64,000 nucleotides of DNA, taken from positions 1-64,000 of the forward strand of contig JAECUM010003288.1 in NCBI GenBank assembly GCA_016617855.1. Reading direction: 5' to 3'. The notes under the pieces are model-generated. The model worked only from the letters and a program-made list of their open reading frames with translations, had not been told where the DNA came from and ran no database searches. A program made the translations under genes and the position numbers. Below, piece after piece: positions 63,101 through 64,000 of this stretch. This DNA is from Megalonaias nervosa (taxonomy: Eukaryota > Mollusca > Bivalvia > Unionida > Unionidae). Position 1 is the first letter of the stretch. Every line of letters begins with the position of its first letter.

Positions 63101-63883
63101 GCTTAAGTGTGTCAATGGAAGATCAAATAACATCCAAGCTTAAGTGTGTCAATGGAAGAGAACATAACATCCAAGCTTAACTGTGTCAATGGAGAGAACA
63201 TAACATCCAAGCTTAACTGTGTCTATGGAAGAGAACATAACATCCAAGCTTAAGTGTGTCAAATGATCACCTAAGACAGCTCTTTTAACAGTGAAACCAT
63301 TACAGCACAATTTACCATAATCGACTAGACTGTAACCTTTCAAACTGCTACTAAAATCAGTTCATGTACCAAAGATAAAGACCTAAAGTTCTGAACATGC
63401 TTTGCAACATTTATTTTCTGCAAAGAGAACAATGTATAAATCTGAATTTTTGACAAAGTAATGCCTATTTATATGTCCAAATTCAGAACTGTTTACTGCA
63501 TTCTGAAGTTAAAATCCCTTTATTTTCAAAACAAAGATATTATTTCAAGTTGTTGGTTTTTGGTAATCAAATCTGTTTTACTTTGCTTTCATCCACATAT
63601 TAAAGTCTGGCAAAAATGGCACATAATTCTTAATAAATCCATCACTGTAACATCTTAATATTTTTAAAAGTACACATAACCATTAATAATGTTATATCAA
63701 GAAGAATAAACTCTTTTGAAAGCAGCTTTTTTTTATATTGTTATGGGCTAACAAAGTATACAAACAAGATTATCTTGTCAAGGGCTTGAACAGATACATA
63801 ATGAACATTACCTGCACAGGTGTATAGTGTGCAATAAGTGTCCGCAATCTGGAACAATGGCGATCGTCAGGGAACTGTCCAAT
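6462..63883 (-). CDS. MSH6: MSH6, DNA mismatch-repair MutS homologue (3' two thirds, 21 exons; gene-level entry)
   Basis: MSH6 pairs with MSH2 to form MutS-alpha, the nuclear ATPase that recognises base mismatches and small loops. I assigned it by exon-by-exon resemblance to human MSH6 as I remember it: [89 protein letters not shown] and [12 protein letters not shown]. That combination fits MSH6 rather than MSH2, MSH3 or MSH7. Exons in transcript order: 63812-63883, 62517-62727, 60225-60294, 57700-57829, 56247-56355, 55610-55772, 54995-55072, 53158-53253, 52416-52506, 51104-51158, 49802-49902, 45097-45309, 42426-42558, 39400-39498, 35357-35494, 30797-30884, 19638-19727, 17994-18148, 15969-16100, 8068-8135, 6462-6528. 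All splice phases match. The total of 2359 nt (785 residues plus stop, plus one surplus base) locates a single frameshift in the 45-kb exon. The N-terminal part is outside the window. Confidence 0.96.
6529..8067 (-). other. MSH6 intron T-U, nothing else recognised
   Basis: Contains only A/T-rich intronic sequence and a short CCACCA-rich patch (7810-7865). No coding similarity. Confidence 0.6.
8068..8135 (-). CDS. MSH6: MSH6 exon T: C-terminal helix-turn-helix segment
   Basis: This exon is 22 codons plus two bases: [20 protein letters not shown] then IL and part of Arg. Human MSH6 has [20 protein letters not shown]. The acceptor is TTCTCTTGCAG and the donor TTGAG|GTAAAT. Together with exon S it makes 200 bp, which I recall as the length of a single human exon. 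Confidence 0.92.
8449..8636. repeat. 36-bp minisatellite, about 5 copies
   Basis: The unit is GTCCAGATAAGGATACAAGG followed by CAGAGTTACAGCTACA. Both plus-strand frames stay open through it only because of the repeat. It is not part of an MSH6 exon. Confidence 0.85.
8725..8800. repeat. Short imperfect direct duplication
   Basis: GATCGTTAATTCCGGAATGG and GATCGTTCCAGAATGG, each followed by AGGT, occur 32 bp apart. A third AATCTCCAGAACGG follows. Confidence 0.6.
8801..11495 (-). other. MSH6 intron S-T, stretch without recognised features
   Basis: I see no coding similarity, RNA gene or clear mobile element. There is a T-rich run near 10399-10430 and GAGAGAGACAGAGAG-type simple sequence near 10370. 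Confidence 0.5.
11496..12720. repeat. 25-bp / 50-bp higher-order minisatellite
   Basis: The edges (11500-11740 and 12690-12720) consist of a 25-bp monomer like ACTACACTGAGGTATACTTC then AATAG. The centre consists of about 19 copies of an exact 50-bp dimer, CAGAGAGGCATGCTTTAATA, GACTATACTG, ATGTATA(A/C)TTCAACAGACTA. Subfamilies differ by ATAATT/ATACTT and ACTATACTG/ACTATGCTG and form blocks. Confidence 0.95.
13280..13460 (-). mobile_element. tRNA-derived SINE (family C)
   Basis: On the minus strand the head region GCAAGCATACTGGACTTGTG with B box GCAGGTTCAGATTCCACCAT is followed by CAGACCAGACAAGATAGCAC and CTTGGGAAAGGCGTTCCACT. The last phrase is shared with other family C copies. It lies inside the MSH6 intron in the same orientation as the gene. 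Confidence 0.75.
13880..14225. repeat. 26-bp minisatellite, about 13 copies
   Basis: The unit is AAATCTAGGCCTTAGAGTCA followed by ATGTAC, with point variants (CACAAG, CTTCGAG, AACATAC). Confidence 0.95.
14230..15360 (-). other. MSH6 intron S-T, nothing recognised
   Basis: I see no coding similarity or repeat structure beyond isolated phrases shared with dispersed repeats (GACAAGACTAAAACCTTCTA-like, near 14490 and 14630). Confidence 0.5.
15375..15690. repeat. ~62-bp degenerate tandem repeat, 5 copies
   Basis: Units carry GATTACCACCAACTACCACC and ATTTAAA.CCTAGCATTAA, followed by A.AGACACTG.TATGAA. They are highly diverged from each other. Confidence 0.75.
15969..16100 (-). CDS. MSH6: MSH6 exon S
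   Basis: This exon has 44 codons, phase 0 to 0. It encodes [20 protein letters not shown] then [24 protein letters not shown], nearly the human sequence [44 protein letters not shown]. The acceptor is TAATTGCAG and the donor ATAGT|GTGAGT. Confidence 0.98.
16101..17150 (-). other. MSH6 intron R-S, nothing recognised
   Basis: Single-copy-looking AT-rich intron. Open frames near 16680-17000 have no recognisable motif. Confidence 0.5.
17155..17292 (+). mobile_element. tRNA-derived SINE (family B), 5'-truncated, with (CAA)n tail
   Basis: The body GGTTCTTCCTCCACCATTAA, TACTGGCCACCATGTATAGC and GCTGAAAAATGGCATTAAAC is followed by a (CAA)7 tail at 17271-17291. The same body occurs inverted at 26983, 40978, 50232, 50608 and 60575. 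The tRNA head is missing here. Confidence 0.9.
17994..18148 (-). CDS. MSH6: MSH6 exon R: H-loop / dimer-interface region
   Basis: This 155-bp exon encodes [40 protein letters not shown], then [11 protein letters not shown]. It matches human RGTATFDGTAIANAVVKEL...[15 protein letters not shown]..... VRLGHM, including the STHYH switch histidine. I recall the human exon also being 155 bp. The acceptor is TTTTTCCACACAG and the donor ACATG|GTAAGT. Confidence 0.97.
18180..18360. repeat. AGTAGTACATACAATAGC-type minisatellite, block 1
   Basis: Units of 18-21 bp built on ACATACAATAGCAGTGGTAG. It lies immediately upstream (minus strand) of the exon R acceptor. Confidence 0.9.
18361..18430 (-). pseudogene. 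Partial tandem duplicate of the MSH6 exon R 5' end
   Basis: The copy repeats the last ~30 nt of the intron (CTTCATCAGGGATAT on plus) plus the first ~30 nt of exon R (ATGTAGCTGTGCCTCGGCC on plus; Arg-Gly-Thr-Ala-Thr-Tyr on minus). In the copy the acceptor CACAG has become CATGG, so its AG is lost. After Tyr the copy diverges into the minisatellite. Confidence 0.88.
18414..18795. repeat. AGTAGTACATACAATAGC-type minisatellite, block 2
   Basis: Same unit family as 18180-18360, about 18 units, with CAGCAGTGGTAGTACATACA as the common form. Long repetitive frames on both strands are a by-product of the repeat. Confidence 0.92.
18800..19637 (-). other. MSH6 intron Q-R, weak internal duplications only
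   Basis: Two ~75-bp segments (18835-18960) are loosely repeated (TTG..CTCA.TGACTTGTATTTA..). ACAACAAGATTTTCAAGA recurs at 19122 and 19231. I see no coding signal. Confidence 0.5.
19638..19727 (-). CDS. MSH6: MSH6 exon Q: signature loop and Walker B
   Basis: This 90-bp exon encodes [20 protein letters not shown] then HSLVLMDEL, and completes Gly at each end. ELSET and LVLMDELG are the STFxxEL signature and Walker B (Asp-Glu) of the MutS ATPase. I recall the equivalent human exon also being 90 bp. The acceptor is TTCCATTAG and the donor TTGG|GTAAGT. Confidence 0.97.
19758..19943. mobile_element. 186-bp MITE, GGGCTGTTCC ends, TCA target duplication
   Basis: The left end GGGCTGTTCCATTTAAACAT and the inverse of the right end GGGCTGTTCCAGTAAAACGT are inverted repeats of about 45 bp, continuing into CCCAGGGAAGGCA-type sequence. 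TCA flanks both sides (19755-19757 and 19944-19946). It sits 31 bp upstream (minus strand) of the exon Q acceptor. Confidence 0.92.
20086..20594. repeat. 29-bp minisatellite, left part (about 17 copies)
   Basis: The unit is AAATTCAGCCAGTGGCTGAA followed by AAAGTCAAT. It is interrupted at 20594 by the large element and resumes at 29102. Confidence 0.96.
20899..20919 (+). promoter_or_regulatory. Candidate core promoter inside the 8.5-kb element
   Basis: An inverted CCAAT box (CATTGGTC, 20899) stands 10 bp before a strong TATA box (CTATAAATAGG, 20909-20919). About 320 bp downstream is a good donor, CTTAGAG|GTAAGT (21240/21241). This arrangement suggests a transcription unit reading rightwards, but the first frame after it (ATG at 21110) is only 36 codons long. 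Confidence 0.4.
23592..23616. repeat. (CA)n microsatellite
   Basis: An uninterrupted CACACA run within GCGCGCACACACAC...GAGC. Confidence 0.9.
23880..24150 (+). other. Possible exon of a decayed gene inside the 8.5-kb element
   Basis: A strong acceptor (TTGTTTTTTTTCAG) precedes a frame reading [20 protein letters not shown], which looks like a cysteine-pair zinc finger, ending after [11 protein letters not shown] at a stop. A later ATG frame in the same stretch ends at TTTAG|GTAATG, a donor-like site. I do not recognise the family. It may be a fragment of the element's own gene. Confidence 0.3.
26130..26990 (+). pseudogene. Decayed hAT-like transposase (KIAA1586/ZNF862-type), frameshifted
   Basis: Pieces in order are [16 protein letters not shown] with KMTFSVC (zinc-finger start); [20 protein letters not shown] in another frame (zinc-finger end with His); [20 protein letters not shown] then a stop; [39 protein letters not shown] (the DxSTD motif with Asp and Thr); and [20 protein letters not shown] then [10 protein letters not shown] (the GTDG step). 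The order matches domesticated and free hAT-like proteins of that type. At least two frameshifts and an in-frame stop make it non-functional, and a SINE cuts it at 26983. Confidence 0.6.
26983..27175 (-). mobile_element. tRNA-derived SINE (family B)
   Basis: Inverted copy: the (CAA)n tail appears as (TTG)n at 26985-27003, then GGGCTTAACACCATTTTTCA, the core, and a degraded tRNA head near CTTAGACTTGAACCAC. It interrupts the hAT-like pseudogene. Confidence 0.88.
27487..28883. mobile_element. 1.4-kb pogo/Tigger-like element, TA target site
   Basis: The left end CAGTCCTACCCGTTTATGTC and the inverted right end CAGTCCTACCCACTTATATC, each followed by GACATC, are flanked by TA on both sides (27485-27486, 28884-28885). 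CAGT ends and a TA duplication are typical of the pogo branch of Tc1/mariner. The interior has no transposase that I recognise. Internal words such as GTCGACATAAATGAT echo the ends. It is nested inside the 8.5-kb element. Confidence 0.85.
28436..28700. repeat. ~89-bp internal triplication in the pogo-like element
   Basis: Three units contain AAATTAAAGCCTGGCGGCAA, GATCAACTAATTGTTGAA and GGAACTGGC.GCT.G..GACATAAATGAT. Confidence 0.92.
29102..29222. repeat. 29-bp minisatellite, right part (about 4 copies)
   Basis: Same unit as 20086-20594. It is the far side of the array split by the 8.5-kb insertion. Confidence 0.96.
29513..29689. mobile_element. 177-bp MITE, GGGCTGTTCC ends, TGA target duplication
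   Basis: The left end is GGGCTGTTCCATTAAGCATA, and the right end reads inverted GGGCTGATCCATTTAAACAT. TGA flanks both sides (29510-29512, 29690-29692). It is the same family as 19758-19943 and the ends of the 8.5-kb element, with a shared interior (TTTTCTTATCATTTTA and ATGCAATTT). Confidence 0.92.
29690..30796 (-). other. MSH6 intron P-Q, nothing recognised
   Basis: A 120-codon plus-strand frame at 30388-30750 overlaps only intron and has no recognisable family. No other signal. Confidence 0.5.
30797..30884 (-). CDS. MSH6: MSH6 exon P: MutS signature region
   Basis: This exon is 29 codons plus one base. It encodes [20 protein letters not shown] then LGASDRIMA. The motif TRLGASDRI belongs to the MutS ATPase core and contacts nucleotide across the dimer. 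Human MSH6 reads [30 protein letters not shown]. The acceptor is TTCCAG and the donor GCAG|GTAAGT. Confidence 0.97.
31440..32260 (-). pseudogene. Decayed LINE reverse transcriptase, C-terminal part
   Basis: On the minus strand the order is [20 protein letters not shown] (the FADD box region), [26 protein letters not shown], then in other frames [26 protein letters not shown] and [14 protein letters not shown]. This is the usual order at the end of non-LTR retrotransposon reverse transcriptases (RTE/jockey-like families). The catalytic FADD is FAYD here, and there are several frameshifts, so it is dead. It lies in the same orientation as MSH6 in intron O-P. Confidence 0.8.
32261..33120 (-). 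other. MSH6 intron O-P, nothing recognised
   Basis: No coding similarity or repeat structure seen. Confidence 0.5.
33121..34068. repeat. 40/42-bp minisatellite, about 23 copies
   Basis: The unit is GAGTCAACTGCAGACTACAC followed by AGACCCAGAACTGCCATCAC, with an optional AT before the next GAG. The 2-bp difference shifts frame between units. Even so, a 232-codon plus-strand frame persists because all three frames of the unit are stop-poor. Confidence 0.96.
34929..35024. repeat. 44-bp direct duplication, period 52
   Basis: TTCCTACAGACACATTTCTT followed by TAATGTAAATGTAGTAATTTTCAT occurs twice, exactly, at 34929 and 34981. Confidence 0.95.
35357..35494 (-). CDS. MSH6: MSH6 exon O: Walker A (P-loop)
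   Basis: This exon has 46 codons, phase 0 to 0. An acidic variable stretch [17 protein letters not shown] leads into [20 protein letters not shown], which is the ATP-binding P-loop and nearly invariant in MutS proteins. It ends GLITIMAQM, as in human LLAVMAQM. The acceptor is TATTTGAGCAG and the donor AAATG|GTATGA. Confidence 0.98.
35495..37894 (-). other. MSH6 intron N-O, nothing recognised
   Basis: No coding similarity. Phrases such as CAATCAGATGCA recur in degenerate ~300-bp units between 37570 and 38650, which may be an old diverged repeat. Confidence 0.45.
37895..38030 (-). mobile_element. tRNA-derived SINE (family C)
   Basis: On the minus strand TAGGTGATTCAGTGGTTAGT (A-box region) and GCTGGTTCAAATCCTACCAT (B box) are followed by CAGATCAGGCAGGCC and GGCAAGGTACTTTACTTCAA. 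Confidence 0.85.
38820..39430 (-). repeat. ~37-bp minisatellite related to the 3' end of exon N
   Basis: About 16 units read on the plus strand GGTATGCCGAATACAGTGTT followed by ATTTGGTCTGAACTGTCT. The exon N end reads GGTATGCCGATTACAGTATT followed by GTTAGGAATGAA, the same unit with scattered changes. The array abuts the donor directly, and units become more divergent towards the exon. The donor itself is intact only in the terminal unit. Confidence 0.85.
39400..39498 (-). CDS. MSH6: MSH6 exon N
   Basis: This exon has 33 codons, phase 0 to 0. It encodes [20 protein letters not shown] then [13 protein letters not shown], matching human [30 protein letters not shown]. The acceptor is TTTACATTTCAG and the donor CAGAT|GTAAGT. 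The last ~35 nt resemble the unit of the adjacent intronic minisatellite. Confidence 0.95.
39750..40700. repeat. 45-bp minisatellite with a larger internal duplication
   Basis: The unit is TTTATGATTGTACCCTATGG followed by CCTAACATTTTCAATTAATA and TACTA, about 20 copies. A distinctive block (CCATTTACAATTATGTACTA, then CTCATGACAGTACCCTCTGG) occurs twice, near 39930 and 40460, so a segment of roughly 530 bp was itself duplicated. The 150-codon frame here simply translates the repeat. Confidence 0.95.
40978..41222 (-). mobile_element. tRNA-derived SINE (family B), full-length
   Basis: From right to left: head CAAGTGGTCTAAAGCTCTCA (A box) and GGGTTTGAGTCTCGGGCTCA (B box), then GTATGTGAGAAAGCTTGCCA, GGTTCTTCCTCCACCATTTG, GAAAAATGGCGTTAAACC, ending in a short (CAA)n-like tail. 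It lies in intron M-N. Confidence 0.9.
41223..42425 (-). other. MSH6 intron M-N, mostly unrecognised
   Basis: A small family C SINE core (CCTTTCCCCAAGGACAAATTG, inverted) lies at about 41740-41815. Otherwise no signal. Confidence 0.5.
42426..42558 (-). CDS. MSH6: MSH6 exon M
   Basis: This exon is 1 + 44 codons. It encodes [20 protein letters not shown] then [17 protein letters not shown], and ends PSEETG. Human MSH6 reads [41 protein letters not shown]. The acceptor is ATTTGTAG and the donor GGG|GTAATT. Confidence 0.95.
42559..45096 (-). other. MSH6 intron L-M, nothing recognised
   Basis: AT-rich intronic sequence. The frames in it have no recognisable motif. Confidence 0.5.
45097..45309 (-). 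CDS. MSH6: MSH6 exon L, contains a one-base frameshift
   Basis: The 5' part reads [18 protein letters not shown], matching human TIVYWGIGRNRYQLEIPE, in phase with exon K. The 3' part reads [20 protein letters not shown], then [25 protein letters not shown], matching human [40 protein letters not shown], but one frame over. The exon is 213 bp where its phases require a length one base shorter. The surplus base lies between about 45222 and 45240, where a T6 run (45222-45227) and an AAA (45232-45234) are the likely slip sites. It could be an assembly indel, an allele or a real lesion. The acceptor is a long pyrimidine tract ending GTCATAG, and the donor is AAAG|GTGAGA. Confidence 0.9.
45780..46440. 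repeat. 94-bp dimeric minisatellite (48 + 46 bp half-units)
   Basis: Half-unit 1 is ACCTGACATAATATTAGCAC, TTTATGGGCCTATATCAATA, AAGCGTGT; half-unit 2 is AGCTGACAATATTAGCCCTT, TATGGACCAATGTTAATAAA, CCTTGT. The central dimers are almost identical, and the edge copies are diverged monomers. Confidence 0.95.
46490..47180. repeat. Two degenerate tandem repeats
   Basis: 46490-46980 holds 5-6 loose ~90-bp units sharing TTAGCAAGGGTGCATAATAC and TCACCAAGG.CCTACTATG. 46985-47180 holds ~50-bp units sharing GTGCCATATTTGACA.TGTAC. Confidence 0.75.
47181..48540 (-). other. MSH6 intron K-L, nothing recognised
   Basis: Loose TACTGTATTACT / ATGTATCATGCTTA reiterations near 47500-47650. No coding signal. Confidence 0.5.
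48541..49130. repeat. 48-bp minisatellite, about 11 copies
   Basis: The unit is ATTCTATGAGAAAAACTACC, CTCATTCAATGAGATACACT, GTACACTC. It contains inverted words (CATTCAATGAG / CTCATTCTATG) that make each unit partly palindromic. Degenerate units continue to about 49400. Confidence 0.95.
49547..49860 (-). repeat. ~67-bp minisatellite derived from the exon K 3' end, with repeated splice donors
   Basis: On the plus strand the unit reads ATTACCTTGC.A.CTAG..TGGTCCTCTGTTGTTCC followed by AGATAATCACAGAATG and TTACTTCATAAAACCA. The rightmost copy is the real exon end. Donor-like GCAAG|GTAATT or equivalent occurs at 49802, 49736, 49669 and 49601 (spacings 66, 67, 68), with a partial older copy near 49547. 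Reading past the first donor hits a TAA after six codons. Confidence 0.9.
49802..49902 (-). CDS. MSH6: MSH6 exon K (clamp/lever helix)
   Basis: This exon is 2 + 33 codons, ending in phase 0. It encodes [20 protein letters not shown] then [13 protein letters not shown]. Human MSH6 reads [33 protein letters not shown] here. The acceptor is TTTTTTACTTCAG and the donor GCAAG|GTAATT. The 3' end and donor recur three more times in the intron. Confidence 0.95.
49930..50095. repeat. 31-bp minisatellite, 5 copies
   Basis: The unit is TCAGCCATCTTACCCGAATA followed by GTACAATGAAC, nearly perfect. It begins about 38 bp upstream (minus strand) of the exon K acceptor. Confidence 0.95.
50232..50458 (-). 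mobile_element. tRNA-derived SINE (family B)
   Basis: Inverted copy with GTGGGGTTTAACACCATTTT, the usual body, and a tRNA-like head ending near CACTCAACCACTCAGAACCC. Confidence 0.88.
50608..50852 (-). mobile_element. tRNA-derived SINE (family B), full-length
   Basis: The (TTG)5 at 50608-50624 is the inverted tail. The body GGGTTTAACGCCATTTTTCA and B box (inverted) GAGACTCAAACCCACACAGA follow, with the A box near TTAGACCACTTGG. Confidence 0.92.
51104..51158 (-). CDS. MSH6: MSH6 exon J (short)
   Basis: This exon has only 18 codons plus one base: [18 protein letters not shown], matching human TAFDHEKARKTGLITPK. The acceptor is CTTTCCTTCCAG and the donor AAAG|GTAAGT. Confidence 0.93.
51395..52075. 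repeat. 85-bp minisatellite, about 7 copies
   Basis: The unit is GAGAAATCAGTAGAAAAACA, ACACAGATCCAATCTGACAG, TGCAATAATATGTGATGGCA, GATATGGCTCTATGTTGCTT, GTTAC. Copies differ by 1-4 bases. Confidence 0.96.
52416..52506 (-). CDS. MSH6: MSH6 exon I
   Basis: This exon is 1 + 30 codons. It encodes [20 protein letters not shown] then [10 protein letters not shown], matching the human region ILKQVISL.....GRFPDLTVELNRW. The acceptor is ATATTTCAG and the donor TTTGAG|GTTAGG. Confidence 0.92.
52642..52672. repeat. Interrupted (CA)n microsatellite
   Basis: ACACACACACAATCACACAC followed by ACACACACA. Confidence 0.9.
52747..52900. mobile_element. Eroded copy of the GGGCTGTTCC MITE family
   Basis: The interior TATTTTAAAAAATGTATGCC and the right half CACATTAAAAGTGCCCTCCC, TGGGTCCCAAGTATATTTTA, CTGGAA align with the element at 19758-19943. 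The outermost bases of both ends are lost. Confidence 0.7.
52985..53160 (-). repeat. Degenerate tandem copies of the exon H donor neighbourhood
   Basis: The phrase CAGTTCAGACCTTGAAATG.ATGACTTACTTGT occurs twice (near 53008 and 53096), each time followed by a G-T-rich stretch. A third related ACTTACTTG is the real donor at 53158. Units are irregular, so I see this only as a weak duplication that includes the donor hexamer. Confidence 0.55.
53158..53253 (-). CDS. MSH6: MSH6 exon H
   Basis: This exon is 1 + 31 codons + 2 and encodes [20 protein letters not shown] then [11 protein letters not shown]. It matches human [20 protein letters not shown]. The acceptor is TCATTGCAG and the donor TTCAA|GTAAGT. 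Two degenerate copies of the donor neighbourhood (GACTTACTTGTAGTT / GACTTACTTGTGGTT on plus) lie in the next 130 bp of intron. Confidence 0.93.
53398..54655. repeat. 26-30-bp minisatellite, about 45 copies
   Basis: The unit is ACTCTTCAGGTAGGTATATG followed by ATCATCATAAAT. Early units are shorter (TATATCATGAAC), and later units have GGAAGG for GGTAGG. Each minus-strand unit carries CTACCTGAAGAG, and each plus-strand unit carries CAG|GTAGGT, a donor-like string in the antisense direction only. Confidence 0.96.
54718..54905 (+). mobile_element. tRNA-derived SINE (family C)
   Basis: The head CCTCAATAGCTCAGCTTGAA (A box region) and GCGTTTGATATCTACTCA (degraded B box) are followed by GTGTCCTTAGGAAAGATCCC and an A-rich tail. 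It is in the opposite orientation to MSH6. Confidence 0.7.
54995..55072 (-). CDS. MSH6: MSH6 exon G
   Basis: This exon is 1 + 25 codons + 2 and encodes [20 protein letters not shown] then EEVTY. Human MSH6 has KIHNVGS...NHPDSRAIMYEETTYS at this place. The acceptor is TTTTTCACAG and the donor CTACAG|GTAGAA. Confidence 0.94.
55610..55772 (-). CDS. MSH6: MSH6 exon F (start of lever/core helices)
   Basis: This exon is 163 bp. It encodes [20 protein letters not shown] followed by RLDAVDDL and ending in [13 protein letters not shown]. It is almost the human sequence [28 protein letters not shown]...[13 protein letters not shown]. These residues form the hinge into the lever domain in MutS proteins. 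It has a TTTTTTCTTCAG acceptor and an AGTAG|GTTAGT donor. Confidence 0.96.
56247..56355 (-). CDS. MSH6: MSH6 exon E
   Basis: This exon is 36 codons plus one base. It encodes [15 protein letters not shown]...[19 protein letters not shown] and matches human MVLDAVTLNNLEI...STEGTLLERVDTCHTPFG. The acceptor is CTCAG. The donor GCTTTTG|GTTTGT is weaker than its neighbours because it lacks the usual A at +3/+4. It joins GA of the next exon to give Gly-Lys-Arg-Leu. Confidence 0.93.
57700..57829 (-). CDS. MSH6: MSH6 exon D
   Basis: This exon is 1 + 43 codons, ending in phase 0. It encodes [20 protein letters not shown] then VPLDS..., matching human [26 protein letters not shown]. It ends KKHM and joins VLDGVTL. 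The donor is ATG|GTAAGG and the acceptor TTTACACAG. The acceptor sits at the edge of a ~52-bp tandem repeat that repeats the acceptor itself upstream. Confidence 0.94.
57827..58116 (-). repeat. ~52-bp minisatellite carrying copies of the exon D splice acceptor
   Basis: There are six tandem copies, the last partial, of a unit reading on the plus strand TACCTGTGTGAA.GGAAACC followed by ATGAAGATCATGAATTATT. The first copy overlaps the exon edge. On the minus strand each unit ends in (T/A)CACACAG|GTA. The copy at ~57981 has lost the AG. Units are 50-53 bp, so alternative acceptors are not phase-preserving. Confidence 0.92.
58220..58530. repeat. ~60-bp minisatellite, 5 copies
   Basis: Units carry GACACATTAGTCTAGGCCTG, CAGACAAATCCATCATCC and TATCAT with frequent changes. 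Confidence 0.85.
58531..60155 (-). other. MSH6 intron C-D, nothing firm
   Basis: A minus-strand frame at 59186-59380 reads [15 protein letters not shown] and [15 protein letters not shown], which faintly resembles the zinc-finger start of hAT-like proteins (WL..FPWL....C). It may be a transposon fossil, with low support. Confidence 0.3.
60156..60193. repeat. (CA)19 dinucleotide microsatellite next to a splice donor
   Basis: This is an uninterrupted CA run. On the transcribed minus strand it reads (UG)n and begins about 31 nt downstream of the exon C donor at 60225. Confidence 0.95.
60225..60294 (-). CDS. MSH6: MSH6 exon C
   Basis: This exon is 70 bp: two bases completing Ala, 22 codons ([20 protein letters not shown] then IT), and two bases of Trp. 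It matches the human [21 protein letters not shown] region. It has a TTTTTCAG acceptor and a TTG|GTAAGT donor. It is followed about 31 nt into the intron by a long UG-repeat (minus-strand reading). Confidence 0.93.
60575..60800 (-). mobile_element. tRNA-derived SINE (family B), diverged
   Basis: GATTTAATGCCATTTTTCAG, CTATACATGGTGGCCAGTAT and GGTGGAAGAAGAATCCAGG are the family B body (inverted). The (CAA)n tail is not evident. Confidence 0.85.
61128..61945. mobile_element. 0.8-kb DNA-transposon remnant with CATAGCTGCCAA ends
   Basis: CATAGCTGCCAATCCTC (61128-61144) and GAGGGTTGGCAGCTATG (61929-61945) are near-perfect inverted repeats of 17 bp. No clear target duplication is visible. The element contains the zinc-finger fragment described next. 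Confidence 0.7.
61213..61678 (-). pseudogene. Transposon-derived zinc-finger protein fragment
   Basis: From an ATG at 61560 one frame reads [20 protein letters not shown] then NNWPCI. After a frameshift, the next reads [20 protein letters not shown] then [11 protein letters not shown]. The C-x2-C ... GHGGK.DV..H...KKH pattern is the N-terminal zinc finger common in hAT-related transposon proteins. The downstream catalytic part is absent, so this is a truncated, frameshifted relic. Confidence 0.55.
62094..62562 (-). repeat. 60-bp in-frame coding minisatellite carrying a splice donor (8 copies)
   Basis: There are eight near-identical units: seven of 60 bp and a last one shortened by one codon (57 bp). 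On the minus strand each encodes a 20-residue module of the type NEF(I/N)[16 protein letters not shown], with no stop. Each contains the sequence AGAAG|GTATAAC, the donor of exon B. About 46 nt of each unit is exon-derived and 14 nt is intron-derived. Units differ at only a few positions (for example I/N before W, one D to V, one V to S boundary), indicating recent expansion. Confidence 0.95.
62517..62727 (-). CDS. MSH6: MSH6 exon B, whose 3' end and splice donor are tandemly repeated
   Basis: Using the 5'-most donor (AGAAG|GTATAA), this exon is 70 codons plus one base. It starts at [12 protein letters not shown] and passes [18 protein letters not shown], matching the human VLFEKGNLS...FWDASKTL region. 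It ends in [11 protein letters not shown] plus G, which joins CT of the next exon to give Ala-Asp-Ser-Leu-Gly, as in human SDSIGLT. The last ~46 nt and the donor belong to a 60-bp unit repeated downstream in frame, so the true 3' boundary could be any of eight donors (62517, 62457, 62397, 62337, 62277, 62217, 62157, 62100). The open frame continues through all copies. Confidence 0.92.
62760..63262. repeat. 37-39-bp minisatellite, about 13 copies
   Basis: The unit is CATCCAAGCTTAAGTGTGTC followed by AATGGAAGAGAACATAA. The left half of the array has CAGACCTAAG and GGAAAAGAAC instead. It lies in intron A-B, just upstream of the exon B acceptor. Confidence 0.94.
63263..63811 (-). other. MSH6 intron A-B, nothing recognised
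   Basis: AT-rich, no motif seen. Confidence 0.5.
63812..63883 (-). CDS. MSH6: MSH6 exon A (first in window): connector-region segment
   Basis: This exon has 24 codons, phase 0 at both ends, with a TTTCAG acceptor and a CAG|GTAATG donor. It encodes [20 protein letters not shown] followed by TPVQ, matching the conserved GQFSDDRHCSRFRTL stretch of MSH6. It splices in phase to VLHEKGK in the next exon. The preceding exon should end just before the GQF motif and is not in the window. Confidence 0.93.
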
Positions 63884-64000
63884 CTGAAATAATTTTTAAA
63901 AATGATGTGACATTTCACCTTAATTGTAGTTCAAATTGCAAATATTTCATTTCTTTGAAATTACCTTTTGCTACCCTGATCTTTAGTGTACTGTACTCAT

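Noticed and set aside
63964..64000. Possible upstream MSH6 exon at the right edge
   Set aside because: A donor-like AAAAG|GTAATT is present, but the frame compatible with exon A contains stops within the 37 bases visible.

Overview
This is animal nuclear DNA: AT-rich, gene-sparse, intron-rich, full of dispersed and tandem repeats, with no bacterial-type operons. Several tRNA-derived SINE families with (CAA)n tails, the recurrent 'TGACCTTGACCTTTTGACC' dispersed repeat and the divergence of the encoded protein all suggest a lophotrochozoan, most likely a bivalve mollusc. That assignment is an inference, not a database result.

The window holds one recognisable host gene, on the minus strand: the MutS homologue MSH6. 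Twenty-one coding exons run from 63883 (5' side) to a TGA stop at 6462-6464. Everything N-terminal of the connector region (PIP box, PWWP, mismatch-binding domain) lies beyond position 64000. Every exon was placed by GT/AG junctions, and all junction phases agree from one exon to the next. The coding lengths sum to 2359 nt, one base over a multiple of three, and the surplus base is in the exon at 45097-45309 (a frameshift or an assembly indel). The Walker A loop, MutS signature, Walker B (DELG) and C-terminal helices are all present. Bases 1-6461 are 3' flank or UTR, with SINEs, a TTAA-flanked MITE and dispersed repeats.

The introns carry at least twenty minisatellites. The most striking feature is that several of them contain the splice junction of the adjacent MSH6 exon. 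At 62094-62562 a 60-bp unit holding the exon 3' end plus its splice donor is repeated eight times, is stop-free and stays in frame, so each donor could give a productive mRNA with a different number of 20-residue modules. Near 57829 a ~52-bp unit repeats a splice acceptor. At 49547-49802 a ~67-bp unit repeats a donor. At 38820-39430 a ~37-bp array is derived from an exon end. At 18361-18430 there is a second, broken copy of an acceptor and exon start.

The intron between 19728 and 30796 holds an 8.5-kb insertion (20595-29101). It has terminal inverted repeats and a 3-bp target duplication, and it landed inside a 29-bp minisatellite, splitting it in two. Two sibling elements of about 180 bp lie nearby with the same ends. 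Nested in the large element are a pogo/Tigger-like TA-flanked element (27487-28883), a decayed hAT-like transposase and a SINE. A decayed LINE reverse transcriptase lies at 31440-32260, and another small DNA-transposon remnant with a zinc-finger fragment at 61128-61945.
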